A DNA stretch of 64,000 nt. Source: Voacanga thouarsii (Eukaryota > Streptophyta > Magnoliopsida > Gentianales > Apocynaceae). This document shows, in pieces, positions 35,365 through 47,574 of the stretch (positions within the stretch are counted from its first letter, which is position 1; the number at the start of each line of letters is the position of its first letter). The notes below the pieces were generated by a model, which was not told the origin of the DNA, did not search any database, and worked only from the letters and a program-made list of their open reading frames with translations. The stretch lies in assembly GCA_026120185.1 (NCBI GenBank), contig JANUWF010001176.1, positions 7,139,501-7,203,500 on the forward strand, given 5' to 3'. The position numbers and the translations under genes are program-made.

Positions 35365-36763
35365 TGATTGGGCTGAATTAATCAATAATTTATAGTTATT
35401 TGAGGTTCTTTTATGATACATTTGATGTAATAGCTAGTCGTATTCCTTCATATTTGATATTTTGCTTTTGGAAAGGTATTTTGGAATTTTTGTGCAGAAT
35501 TGAGGAAAAAAGACAAAAAAAAAACCGTTGCCGTTGTAGTGCATGGCTGATGGTGCACTGCTTACGTCGGCCCTAGTCTGGAAAATAAGGGAAAAGGCCA
35601 AAAAATAGAGCATGTCGGGCACGACCAAAGCATGGTTGGTGCGGCCTAATGTGGGTTCAAGGCGGCAGGTTTCCTTTTCCAAGCAGATTTTGATAATTTC
35701 AGTTGGATTATTTTGGGAACTCTTTCAACCATGGAAAAGGACTCTTGTAGGCACTTTTTGGCAATTAGAACTCCTATAAATACAAGAAAATAATTTATAT
35801 AAAGTAGTTTTCAATTCTTCAATGTAATATCTTTAGAAAACTCCTAGAGAAACACCAAGAACAATAAGGATCAAGGAAATCTTGGAGAAGAAGAGGAGTT
35901 TTATCAAGAAGATTGCAAAGGAGAAGGGGATTACACTTGTATATGAGTTTTTCTTCTTTCTTTCTCTATAATTCTATTTTGTTTAAGTTGGATTTATATG
36001 TTTTAATTGTAGTTGAGGATATTTTTACTTTACGATTTTGCGTGAAATTAATTCTAGACTTGTTGAATTCCAATTCTAAGTATTTGATTACTTAATTTTA
36101 TGAGTTAAATTAATTATTTTGGACTAGTGAATTCATTATCTTGTGATCTCTTAATGGACTTGGAAAATGAAGTTAAAGGAAAGACTTGATGATCAAAGAG
36201 AGATTGATATCGCCTAGAGTATAGGGGTTTTATTTCTTTCAAAAAACATTATTGTTGCCTAGAGTATAGGGACAATAATTGTTTAATTGATTGTTGCCTA
36301 GAGTATATGGACAATAATTGTTTAATTGAGTTATTCTTAATGCTGTTTAGTTTTAATTAGGGAGGTAGAGTATACACTTTAATTAGACTAGGAATAAGAA
36401 TTTCATGACTTGAGAAATAATTGGAATTTTCTTTTGAAACTCATATTGGTATTTTGGGATTTGGAATCAATTGGTTGAAATATATTTTCTTCACTTGTCA
36501 TCGAATTGAGGTATTTCTTATTACATGTCTTTTCTCCTTATTCTCACTCCTTGATTATCCTTGTGATTTTTCTTGTTTGAATTTGATTTATTCTCTAGTA
36601 TATTAGGTTAGTTGGTTATTTATTATCTCTTATTATTTTATTGGCTAAACAATAAAGATTTCGATAAAGTAAGGTAAGAGCCTAAATTCTCGTGGATTTG
36701 ATACTTGCTATTCCATATACCATATGATGGATATACTTGCTCGTATGTGTGGTTTTAGTAATT
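35365..36763 (+). repeat. LTR J, 3'-truncated, inside the G LTR
   Basis: Starts TGATTGGGCTGAATTAATCA, has TATA-like CCTATAAATACAAG near 35773, the CTTGTATATGAG block near 35936, and four copies of TAGAGTATA. It aligns with I near its end but stops at GTGTGGTTTTAGTAA, about 80-100 bp short of the family's LTR terminus. No duplication is found (AGCCA precedes it), consistent with truncation by deletion. Confidence 0.8.
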
Positions 36764-37907
36764 AATCTTAAGTAACCATTTTCAATACCTTGGTTGAGCA
36801 AGAATGGTTAATAACTTGCAAATTAGAGCGTTGACATTTGAAATCCATGCAAGGACTTACTTGAATCAGTTTACTCAAAAACTAGGTTGCTTATGATCTT
36901 GACTCCTACGTCGGTCTAGCAATAAATTACAGAATTAAAATCAACCACCAATCCATCCAAAATACAACAACATAACCAAACTCCACTTCCTATACAATCA
37001 TTACAGTCTCCTTAGTCAAAGTTTTCCTATTTCACTGCAAGACTCAACAACTTAATCATGTGTCCATATAGTTCACATGTATGTAACAATTGATTTTTGG
37101 CATAAACCCTAGTAGACCACAATAATTCAAGAGATCAAATACACAAGTATAATATCAGATCGCAAACATCCAAGATATTGTAATACTCGTGTCTATATTA
37201 GCAAAATAGGACTTAGTCCAATCAACATAACTCAAAGCTATAATTGAGCATTCCAAAGCCAAAATCCATACTAGTCATACCTCAATCATATAATAATTAA
37301 ACTTAACAACATGCACCAAACATAGCATAACATCTTTAACCACATCCTCAAATTCAACATTAGTAACTCAGATCTTATTCATATGCAAAACACATATTCT
37401 AATGATTAAAACTTAACAATAGGAGTCCTAAGTTTAGCAACTAGAGTTTGGGTATCTGGCTTATCTCGTGTGAACAAGTAATACGAACCCTTCAAGAGAA
37501 GAATACTGGCTTCTTGCAACCAAGATATGTCTTAAATTTAATAAAGGAATGTTCTTGATCTAGAGCAAAAGATCCGTGCATTTAAGAAAAGATGGTTTGG
37601 TTTAAAAAGGAAAAGAAGAGAAAAAGAAGGAAAAGAAGAAAAGGCAATTTACCTTGAGGAAGTTCTAGGGTGCCGTGAGAGAGTGATTGTTTGTATAAAG
37701 AAGGAAAAGAATCCACGTGATTTTAAGGGGTGTGTGTCGGCCTTAACCAAGAGGTTTTCTTGTTGTTTTGGTTTCGGAGGAAAAGTGTATGCAATAGAGA
37801 GGTTGTGGTCTCTTATGATTTGTAATCAAAAGAGTGTTGTTTTGTGTTTTTTGGTTGGGCAAAGGAGACTTGAAAATGACCATTGGCTTATTGTAAACAC
37901 AATGGCT

Positions 37908-37970
<63 letters not shown>
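37908..37970. repeat. (GA)n microsatellite
   Basis: About 60 bp of nearly perfect GA dinucleotide inside the G 3' LTR. An open frame across it reads as alternating Arg-Glu and is an artefact. Confidence 0.95.
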
Positions 37971-37975
<5 letters not shown>

Positions 37976-39254
37976 GAGTTTGTGTTTCGGTTAGAGCAAG
38001 TGAGGGTTTTGTGTTTTTGTTTTGTTGGCTTCGTGTAGATGTTTGTGTATTGTGGCTGAAAGTAGGCTACGGTTTATGGGAATTGAAGTTTAGAAAAATC
38101 AAAATATTTAAGAGGATTAGGTAGAGAAGATCTCTGGTAAATCTCCCAGATTTTAGGTAGAGCTTTACCTTCTCTCTTGGAGAGATTCTTTTTCCATGAT
38201 TAACTTGAAGAGAATAATGAGGAAAATATCATCTAGGGTTGTTCCAATGTTAGCTAGCCAATAGGACAATAAAGAGAGAGGGAGTGGCAAAATTTAGAGG
38301 AAGAAAAAAAAAGTTTTGTCCAAGAAAATTTTTGGATTTGAGAAGGTAATTTGTAAATTAATTTGATAAGGTTTTATCCTTAGATTTTAAGAGAAAACTC
38401 TCCTAGGTTTCTTGAGAATGTGGTAGCTGATATGATCAAGGATAGCTGAAGATAAAATAATTAAAGTGAATTTTGAAAGACATAAATAGCAATTAAAAAT
38501 CAAATTTACTAATAGCTGGAAAGTTATCTATAGTAATTTTAATCCTCTTAATAGATAAATGATTTTCACTATTAAAATTTATGTTATCTCAAAATAATTC
38601 AAAAAGCTGAATTGTAGTGGTTTTATACTCCAACATGGCAGTGGGAATTATCTTTAGCTAAATAGATTTTTAGATGATAAATAAACATTATATTAAACCC
38701 AAAACAAATTGAATTTTGTATCTAGATAATATTTATATAAAAGATAATCATAAACTAGAGAATATGAATTAATAAAATTTTGGTTTTATCACTTAATTTT
38801 CGAGATAAACACACTCTTAGATTTTAGGAATAAAATCCAAGGGTGGTAGCTGGAGTTAGAATTTTTGGCCAAAAAGGAAAAAGATAAGCTAGAAGAAAAT
38901 AATAAAAAATTAAGATTCGAACTCGGGTCTTTAGGAAGCAAGTACCATGTTCTAGCTAGTTTACCACAACAACACTTGTTCAAATATTTCCCAATAAATT
39001 CTTTTCACCCTCAACCATTATATCTTACATATTATATAACAATTTCTACTCTATAAGGTATATACCCAAACTAACACAACCAAAGCTTTACTACAAACTC
39101 ATTAGGCATATATACATATAAGTAACACAATAAACAAATACACACAAATAATACATAAAACTTTCACATGCTCAGATAATATGCCATGTAATGCCCATTT
39201 CCCTTATATAACTAAGGGTGGTTTCAGATGGGATATTATATCCTCCCCTCCTTA

Positions 39255-39800
39255 AGGGAATTTTGTCCCATAATTTAGGATGTCTTACCTTCTAAACAAT
39301 TCCATAAACATTCACTTTATCTGCTTATTTGTTTCCCAGGTTGCTTCTTGCGTCCCATGATTCCCCCATAAACCTTCACCATCATTTTTTGCTTATGCTG
39401 TAGTGTCTCAATACTTCAGTCTAAAATCTTTTTTGGATTTTTCACATTACTCAAGTTAAGTTGTGGAATCAATGGTTCATCATTTAGTACATGTTTTGGA
39501 TAAAATTGATGCCTCTTTTGATGTGCCACACAAAATGTGTCATGTATACCCATCTATCTATCAATCAAATTAACCTAGTCTATAGCTGACATGACCCACT
39601 CTCTCGATTACTTGAAGTTGTCCTAGCTATATTGATCTCAATTTCTCTCCTTCTGGGTATCTGAAAATCTCTAACTTGAATGCAACTTCAAGATGATTTG
39701 GTTGTCGTCCTAGAACTCAATCCCCTAGCCATCACTAAGGTTAAACCATCCTGTCCCATAATGGTCCAATCTCCAACAATCTTGCTTACGTACCGTACTA
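39255..39800 (-). pseudogene. Integrase C terminus and chromodomain of G
   Basis: The minus strand reads FCVAHQKRHQFYPKHVLNDE, then PLIPQLNLS and ILD, and further on VKVYGGIMGR and ATWETNKQIK, before the PPT. This is the tail of plant chromovirus integrases (VFHVSQL, HVL.DEPL, VKVLW...EATWE) whose C-terminal chromodomain is thought to guide insertion to marked chromatin. Stops and changed residues disable it. It identifies G as Ty3/gypsy with integrase last, opposite to copia order. Confidence 0.72.
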
Positions 39801-39929
39801 TGGTTTTAAATTACAAATTGAATAGGGAAGAGTATTTAAAGTTAGGGAAAAATCCAACATTAAGGAAAGAATGATGACTAAGAGAATATTAAAGATTAAG
39901 GAAGTGAAAAGATTAGAATACCTAGCTAT

Positions 39930-40670
39930 CTAGAAATTGTTATGATTAATTAGAGCCATCGCTTCTTCTGATTAGAAATCAATGCGCATTTATACGAAGT
40001 AGCAAAAGTTATTGTGCAAGAGAATTGAGAATAGAATGATACTAGGATTTTGGGAAAGAAAAAGAATTATATGAAAAGGGTAGTACAATTTAAGGTGGGC
40101 TAATTCCAAAGAATGAAGTAAATCAGGCAGTAGATAAACAAGGTCACATTGGAATGAGAAATAAAAGGTTAACTGTGGAAGTGGTATAGAAAACCAAGTG
40201 TAATGTTTAGGAATTTGATGAAGAACAATTGCGTTCAATAAATGAAGTTCTCAAGGTTGTCTTTAGATAAGCAAACCTTGCAGAAAGCTCCCAACCTTAG
40301 CAAAAGGTGAAGTAAGAGATTTGACAAGGCTAGCTCCAAGATAAAAGAAAAATTTGACATATTCGATTATCAAAAGTTGTTATGATTGCCAAGAATCTAC
40401 ACGTTTATGAATTAGAAAACGACGTGCATTAATTTATAAGAAGTAGCAGAACACATTGAGCTAAAGAATGAACACATAGCAACATTAGGATTTTGGAAGA
40501 TATAAAGATCCATAAAGAGAAAATACTAGTCAAGACGTGCTAATTTAAAGAATGAAGAAAATCATGAGGTAAACGAATAAGGTTTCAATGTAGCAAGAAA
40601 TATGTAGTCAACGTGAAAGTGATATAGGAGAAATTAGGTATTACACTAAGAAGTTTTATGGGAAATAGCT
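39930..40670. repeat. Diverged ~430-bp tandem duplication inside G
   Basis: 39950-40240 and 40385-40655 are two copies of one sequence (shared GTTGTTATGATT..., GAAGTAGCA, AGGATTTTGG, GTGCTAATTT/GGGCTAATTC, AAAGAATGAAG). No coding potential seen in either strand. It occupies the place of missing pol sequence. Confidence 0.65.
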
Positions 40671-40699
40671 ACAAACCATAAATGTACTTCCTAAGGCCA

Positions 40700-41943
40700 C
40701 CTCAGACAACTAAATCTTGGAAGAAAATATAGCAGCTTCCGATCTTTCCTTCAATGCATCTATACATAATGCTTTAAGTTGTTCTTTTGGCAGAGTAAAC
40801 ATTGATGTTGACATAGATCCTCTCTTAGACTCTTGGAGGGTCGTTTTATCCTTCTCACTTCACAAACTCAGCGAATCTTTTTGTAGTAGTCGAGCTGGAA
40901 GTAGTGTAAGGATTGTGAATCTCCTAAAGAAGTGGTGGTAACATTTTGCTAACACCTATAAATTCCACATCCCATGATATTTTTAGCTTACTTCAAGTGA
41001 CAATATTTACACCATATCGGATTTATCTTATTCTTAATTTTTACATGTCCTAAAAAGAAGATTGCTTTTGATCAAAATCTATACTTATTAGACTAGCTAA
41101 GAATCTATGCCCTTCTATGTTGCTAAAACTTATTTCAACTCTTTTGAGCTTAATACTATATTCACCACAAATTCCTTCCATAAGCAGATGTGATGTAGTC
41201 AATTTCGTTAGAAATATATTAAAGAATTCTTCAGTCACCTGAGTATCATTCTAAACTAATACTTCAAATGTACTTCAATTAATGAAGTAAGATATTTCTA
41301 GTCAGCCCTTCACTAATAGCATATATTCCCCGTGCCTGACATAAAGCACTAAATTTCCCTTACTCGACTTTATCTACAATTAATCAATTGATCTGCTAAA
41401 TTGTATTATCCTGTCTCCATTAGTAATCTAAGCTTTTGTCAATAAATCTATGTCTAATATGCTATCATAATCCTCAAAGAGTACACAAATTATATTCCTT
41501 GGTAAATTTGTTTCATCAACAAGAATTTTCATACTATAAATAAAGCCCAGGAGTTTTGCCTCCAAAGATGGAAGAGTGTGTCCAGACAATTATAAGCCAA
41601 CTCCTAACTATCATGATTTAAATGAGTGGTACACTAGTCCATATACCAAATATATAGTACTAAGATCAAATGGCTTATCAAAAAATTAAAATAAAAAGCT
41701 TATGCTGCTTTATCTAATCCTAAGTTTTCTCCACTCAACGCAAATGCTTTGGTCTTCAATTAAAATCGCATCTTATTTCTTTTATTAGTTTATTTCCTTA
41801 GCTATTGATTATAGTGAAAAGACAGAGTTTTGTTGCTCGGGCCAGAGTATCTTCGCACAATTTCCCCTCAGATGTGTGGCATCCTCGAAACTATAACATC
41901 TTTTGTTTGTCTTCTTGGACTAATAGTCCTTTTGCATGTGCCA
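40700..41943 (-). pseudogene. Protease region and second zinc knuckle of G (decayed)
   Basis: Next to the K insertion the minus strand reads MQKDY...CYSFEDATHLRGNC near 41855-41943: the end of one CCHC knuckle and a second with C..F....H....C spacing. Further downstream near 41450-41510 ICVLFEDYDSILDIDLL fits the end of gypsy proteases (FDVILGMDWL). Many stops. The remainder to 40700 is not classifiable, though GEYSIKLKRVEISFSNIEGH near 41110-41170 could belong to the same region. Confidence 0.5.
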
Positions 41944-44900
41944 TGTAATACCCAGCCCAAAATCACCTTTAACCTATGGGGAAAAAGTCATGCATTGCAT
42001 AGCATCTCGCATTTCATGTGATATCTTAAAATTACTTTTGCATGGGTGCATGTGATTTTCAAGGTTGTGCTTGCATTAAATTATTTAAATGTGTTGTTGC
42101 ATTATTTGAGAGTTGTTTTAAGTGAAGTTTAGTAGAGGAGATGGAGGGATGAGAATTAGGGTGAAAAGAATTTCCTAGAGAAAAGGTTTAGTGATTATCC
42201 TATGGTGACCCGAGTTCAAATCTTACCTCTTGCAAATCTTAGCTTTTCTTTTTGAGTTCTTTTCCTAGATTTCCTCATGCTTGGCCGGAAATCCCAGCTT
42301 TCCTTTGTAAATTTTCAGCGCCATCTTCTTAGGAATAAGTCTCCATAATTATCTTCTAAATTTAAGGACTTTTGATAAGGATAAAGATTGATTTTATTTT
42401 CAGCTTTTATCCTTTTTGAATTTTGAAAATTCTAGCTAGAGTAATTAAATTTCAGCTTGATTTTAATTTATCAAATTTTATAATTGATAGCTGGAATTAA
42501 ATTGTTATTTTTCTAGTTAAATATCTTGGTGATTTTGATCATGGAACTTTAGCTGAAAATCTGGAAATTTCTCCAACTTAATGCCGCCACCTTTGAAAGA
42601 GTTCTAGCTCAACACAAGCTCTTCCAATACTAGGAAATCTTATTCTAAATCCTTTAGCAAACCAGATTTTATTTCAATCCTACACTAACTAGGTTTTATT
42701 CTTTCTTTTCCTGCAGAATTTCAGTAGCCTTGTGCATGCACAAGCTGCACGAAAATTCTGCAATCCTAAGAGCAATCAAAATCTTCAAAACCTAGCTCAA
42801 ATCACCTAAAACACCTCTCACCAATTCAGAGCACCTTAGCTTCACAAATCAGATTTTTATCCACAAAAAATTTTAGAATTTCGGCCAGCTTCTACACAGA
42901 TATTTCGACCAACTTATGCAAAGAAATTTCGGCCAGCTTTGCACACCATATCACACGAAATTCTGCATTCCAAAACATACCAAAACTCCTTGTTGATTAA
43001 GCCAAATTACAGCACCTAAAACTCTCATTTTCCCCCTCTAATTTGCAGCAGAATAGCAACCAAAACATCCCAAAATTTTCCCTCTTTTGCTCACAAATTT
43101 CGCACAAAATTTCTGGTAACAAAAGCTGCACAAACTCCTTCTTGTTTTGGCCAAAAACCAGAACACGCTTAGCCCTATCCTTGAGCACTATTTTGGCCAG
43201 CCTAGGAGAACAATCCCAGACTAATTTTCTCCTCTTAACCCCTTTGAAATTCGGCCAGCAATAAGAGTACAACAAGCTGCAATTTTTTTGCCATTGCTGC
43301 CAAAGAAACCTAGAGCCATTAGGAGTCCTCTATAGCAACAACTTCTAACCCTAAATCTACCTCTTCTAACCCTAAACCAAGATAGCCGACCACTCCCTCC
43401 TTACTACACGAGAATTCTAGCAAATACTCTCCTGCAATTTTCGAAAATCACAAGAGCAATCCCTAGCCAAAACCGATCACACCCTAAGGTAAACAAAAAT
43501 CATCTTAACCTCTTGATTCATTTCTTTCATTAATTCTTCTCTTTTTCTTCCCTTGAATCACACCACATAGAGGCTGATTTCATCCTCTTTATCTACTTTC
43601 GATCAAAAGGAGGTAAGGAAGACAGCTTTTATCTTCTTCTCAAGCAACTCGAGACGATCACCATAGGAGCATCGAGATCTTGTTAATCTGGTTGTTGCAA
43701 GGTAAGGGAATTCTTACCCTTGATGTTGAAATTAAGATCTAATGAGATTGATAAGGTCTATGGAAGTATGGTAGTATGATGTATGTGCTTAGTTGGGATA
43801 GATGAATATTTTGAGTCGAGTAATTAGTTAAGCATATTCGATGGATAGCAAAGCCATGTTTTATTGTATTAATAATGGATGGGAGTTGTGATGGTCAAGT
43901 CAAGACCTTTTTGATATATTATTCATGTCTTTGATGGATATGGTCACGTGTATGTAATTTGAGGATTAGATGATTTATTTGAAGTTAGATGATGGATCAT
44001 GATTTGTTATGGGAATAAATGAGTTTAATGTATGTTTGAGTCAACTGAGATCCTGATTATGATATTATGTGATTCTAGATCAGGAAGGTATTTGAAGGAA
44101 GCAAGCTGTGATTTTATCTTGTTTATCCGAGGCATATCAAGTAAATCCTTGCATAAACTCTTTTGTTAAATGCTTGTGATGGCAAGTCAAGTGTTGTAAA
44201 GCTTTGTGAAGCTATTGTTGAACTATGATTATTTGGGTTGTAAACGTGGATGTTTATTCTCTAAATAGTTTTGTCAAACTAATGCCTTTATCAGAAACTG
44301 TTCTTTCTCTTAAACATTTTGGAAAACTCATTTTTCAAGAAAACCACGTTTTACCAAACTAAAGTATGGACTTATTATTGTGAATCTGGAATTGACGGAT
44401 ATGTTCGTTGAATACTCAATAAGGGTAGGCTAACAATACTAGTCTTGGAGGGCGTGAGTGAGTCTTCTGGCAGGCGGCCACCTCCAGAAGATAAGCTCTG
44501 CTTGAAAAGGCGATAGTATTAGTTGATCAGGCCGGTCCGAGCTAGCATTTGTACCTGGTAAGGTATTATTTATTTTCCCGACTTGAACACCCGGATGGTT
44601 TTGTTGGATGTAGAGATAGATGAGTATCTCACCCGGTGGGCTATACACTCATTTTGATCAGAATGCCCAAAGTGTGGTAATCTGATCCTATCTTGGTACA
44701 CAAAGTGTGGTACCTTGACCGTTTCCTGTCTTAGTGCACAAAGTGTGGCGCCTTGACCGTTTTCTTATCATGGAGCTCAAAGTGTGGTGACATGGCTGTT
44801 TATTCGAGTGGATGGTTTATTTTGTACAAAGTGTGACAATGTGAAAAACCTACTCATTTTAAAGAGAAATTATTTATGACTTGCCAAATATTTCTACAAA

Positions 44901-45283
44901 TATTTTCACTATGCATACACGAATTGTTCAAAGTACCATGTGCACACACATGACTTACTGAGATGTTAATCTCACACTGTTTTATATCATATTTTCAGGA
45001 GCTTAGTTATGCTGAGCAAGCAGGATATGAGATAGTTGAAGCTTTTGTTATTTTCCATTATGTTTGAGAGACAGTTGTTGTTTTATGCTTCTAGATCAGA
45101 TGATCGTTTTTATTTAGTTTTGCTCTAGTTTTGAGCCTGATGTAATAAAAGTTTTCCTTTATTTATCTAAGTTTGATTTCTTGGATTTGCCTTTACATTG
45201 TGTACCTCGTTTTAAAGACCCCTTGTCCTTGGGATGGGGCGACATCGCCACCCTTTTTAGGGTACGTAGTAGGGGGTGTTACA
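41944..45283 (+). mobile_element. Large solo LTR K (gypsy type), 3.34 kb
   Basis: Begins TGTAATACCCAGCCC and ends GGGGGTGTTACA, with perfect TGCCA duplications (41939-41943 and 45284-45288). No internal domain, so a solo LTR. It matches the G LTR in reverse orientation, giving a large inverted pair. The insertion splits the first gag zinc knuckle of G between Trp-His and Met-Gln-Lys-Asp. Confidence 0.9.
44666..44836 (+). repeat. Five-copy CAAAGTGTGG array in LTR K
   Basis: CAAAGTGTG(G) recurs at about 44668, 44701, 44739, 44778 and 44827, spaced 33-49 bp, with CCTTGACCGTTT between two of them. It lies in the 3' third of the LTR. Possibly a reiterated protein-binding site. Confidence 0.85.
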
Positions 45284-45288
45284 TGCCA

Positions 45289-46980
45289 TCTTTTCCCAAA
45301 ATAATAGAAAATTATCATTCTCAAAGTAGTACTCGCTGGTGCCATTCGTGCTTGCTTTTTTCGATTCTTCCTTTGCTGTTTAGCTGCCCTCTTATTAAGA
45401 AAATATTTGGTTGCATTCGAAGCCTTATTAATAGACATATTCTTATCTCCATTCCAAGCCTATGTAGCAGAATCTATAGTAGCAACACATATAGTTGAGA
45501 GAGAAAATGCCAGTATCCCCATTAGTTCTGTAAAGTCCTAGAGCATTTTTGTTGTTTTGTCGATGGCTTGGGCCACAATCACATTTCTAAGTACCTTTCT
45601 AGGAATAATATAGTTGGTCACATTGATTTGACATCGAAAGCAGCATCTTCTTATCACAATGGCTAACACCCTCATTATGAGTGCATATAAGAAATGCTCA
45701 TGTACATAATACAATAGGCAAATCAAATGAAATACTATAAAAAGAGCACAATATTTATCATATACTGCATTTACAGACTAGCTTAAATAGTAAATAAGAA
45801 AATTTTCAAAATTACTATTTCATAGGATAACGTCTATTGCGTGCTTGAACGTATAACTTATAAAAGAAATAGGTACTGTGTTCAATATTTTAATTTCAAA
45901 AATGTATTTTATAGGGAAATATGAATGAATATGCCTCTGATATCAAATACTTATACAATCAAGTCAGGCAAATATCCATAATGATATTCTATATATGTTT
46001 AGCTTTATTCTAAGCCTATGAAGTTATCAAATACTAAAGAACTAAAAGAAGTACTTAAAATAGTTTGTATTTAAAGGATGAATAACTTATGCATAAAAAA
46101 TAAAATGCTTTTGCAAAAGAAGAGATATTATGTGGGCATCCTTATTTCATGAAACAACGTCTTTGAATATATAAAAAAGTATAAAACAATCAACTACTGC
46201 TAAATTTATACAATCCATCCAAGAAAGTAAAAGGATCTCGGGGTTCTAGTTCCCAACATTGCTAGCTTCTAGTCCTCATCTAAGTCCTCATTATCTAGTT
46301 CATATAACAAATTCCCAATGTTCTTGGTAAAACCTATCCCTAATCCACCCACAAAACGAACGTACTACCCTTATTCCCTGGCCTCTTGGGACTTTCCAAA
46401 CTTTCATTTTCCCTTTCAATTTCACCCTTGTAGTTGTGTCTCGGAGTTCCTCTATGGCTAATGCAAGTTCACTTTTCAACTTCAATATCTCACCATCAGA
46501 CTCCTTAGAGTCGTCACTAACTATGGTAAGGACAAACTCCTCTATTGGTGGGATTGGGAAATATTCAACTATATCATCCTCATCCTCACTATCAGAGGCT
46601 AAATTAATCACTAGGATAGGAGGGGCTATCATCTGCACATCATTATTTCTATCCTCCAGTTCAGGAAACTCTAGCTTAGAGACTTCGATCTCCATCTTCT
46701 CACTCTCACTATCTACAGTAGGATAGGGTTAGGTGCCTCAATATCTTTTTCTTTATTGCTACTCTCTAATTCAAACCAGTCTGACTTGAGTTCTAACTCT
46801 AAGTCAGAGAAGGGTAGATCTGCTAATTAGACTAGGGTAGGTACGTTACCATATCTTGAAGGCTAATGCCTTATGACAGATGCAAACTTTCTAACCATCC
46901 TAAACACAAAACACACCGGTTAGCATCAGATCATAATACTTAAGGTATCAAAATTGAACAACTAAGGTATTAGCATAAAC
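45289..46980 (-). pseudogene. Gag/5' coding region of G (decayed)
   Basis: Starts after the primer site. MVRKFASVIRH is readable from about 46900 with stops. An open 131-codon segment (46300-46695) encodes an acidic stretch (ASDSEDEDDIVEYF, then DDSKESDGE) followed by a basic one. Near 45310-45410 the frame has a basic KRAAKQQRKNRKKQ stretch and ends in FYYFGKRWH, the first half of a zinc knuckle that continues across K at 41943. Its position and the knuckle identify it as gag; the acidic segment is unlike typical gag and is the least certain part. Confidence 0.55.
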
Positions 46981-46983
46981 CTA

Positions 46984-46996
46984 GGCTCTGATACCA
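46984..46996 (-). promoter_or_regulatory. Primer binding site of G (tRNA-iMet type)
   Basis: Minus strand TGGTATCAGAGCC, a perfect match to the tRNA-iMet complement, two bases from the LTR end at 46999. Confidence 0.88.
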
Positions 46997-46998
46997 TT

Positions 46999-47574
46999 AG
47001 TAATACCCCACTACCTACGTCCCCTGATAAGATGGGGATATCGCTCTGTCTAAAGGACCAGAGGTCTTTATAACGAGGTAAAAGGGTAAACTCAAAGGAA
47101 TAAAATTTGTCTGAATCTTATTACAATCTGAAATACTGATAAAAGCCTTAAAATACATCCTAAAAGAAACAACTAGAAAAAAAAAATACAAAGAAGACAA
47201 AAATAAGCTTCGATATCTAAAGACTCTCAACCTTCAAATCCGATGTCTCTTGAAAATATATCATAAAAGATGTGAGAAATTCTTCCCATTTAGTCCTGTG
47301 TGTGCAAATATACATTCAAAATAATTTCATGTGTGCACATTTGAAACATTTAAATAAAGTGGTTTGCAAATCATATCACAATCCTTTTGAAGACAGAGAG
47401 TAGTGTTTTATACACTTTTGCAAGATATTAAAATTGAACAATTCGAGAAATCAACTGTTCTCAAATAAACTAATGGACTATGAAACCCTGCATCATAGTT
47501 TCTGCCATAAAACCCTGCATCATGGTAGAACACTATGAAACCCTACATCACAGTGCAGTGGGTGATCAGCCATC
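46999..47574 (-). repeat. 5' LTR of G, proximal part
   Basis: Aligns with 34707-35300 (3' LTR), including ACCAGAGGTCTTTATAACGAG. It stops at 47574, where D is inserted. Contains a short triplication of 'ATGAAACCCTGCATCA'-like text at 47480-47555. Confidence 0.78.

Larger units (their letters stand above)
34707..39240 (-). repeat. 3' LTR of G (interrupted by J)
   Basis: From TGTAACATCCCATTACC at the low end to ATATTATA at 39240 (first bases TG decayed to TA on the minus strand). About 3.1 kb without J. It aligns with K in reverse, including a CCGGTTCAAACTAGC-like block near 35300 and a GACCCGAGTTCGAATC block at 38914-38929. J's insertion is accompanied by loss of some LTR sequence. Confidence 0.75.
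34707..47574 (-). mobile_element. Decayed chromovirus (Ty3/gypsy) element G
   Basis: Minus-strand element, several times interrupted. 3' LTR 34707-39240 (with J inside), PPT 39241-39254, integrase C terminus and chromodomain, protease, gag zinc knuckles, gag, primer site 46984-46996, and the start of the 5' LTR from 46999, which is cut at 47574 by D. LTR ends are of the TGTAA.ACCC...GTTACA type. The 5' LTR piece matches the end of the 3' LTR (34707-35300). Solo LTR K belongs to the same family in the opposite orientation. Reverse transcriptase is not recognisable, so much of pol is deleted or too decayed. Confidence 0.78.

Noticed and set aside
37683..37994. 103-codon frame ending in an Arg-Glu repeat
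   Set aside because: Spans a GA microsatellite inside the G LTR; no homology recognised.
40717..40941. 74-codon plus-strand frame (SLSFNASIHNALSC-like)
   Set aside because: Lies in G internal DNA whose sense is the minus strand; no homology recognised, probably chance.
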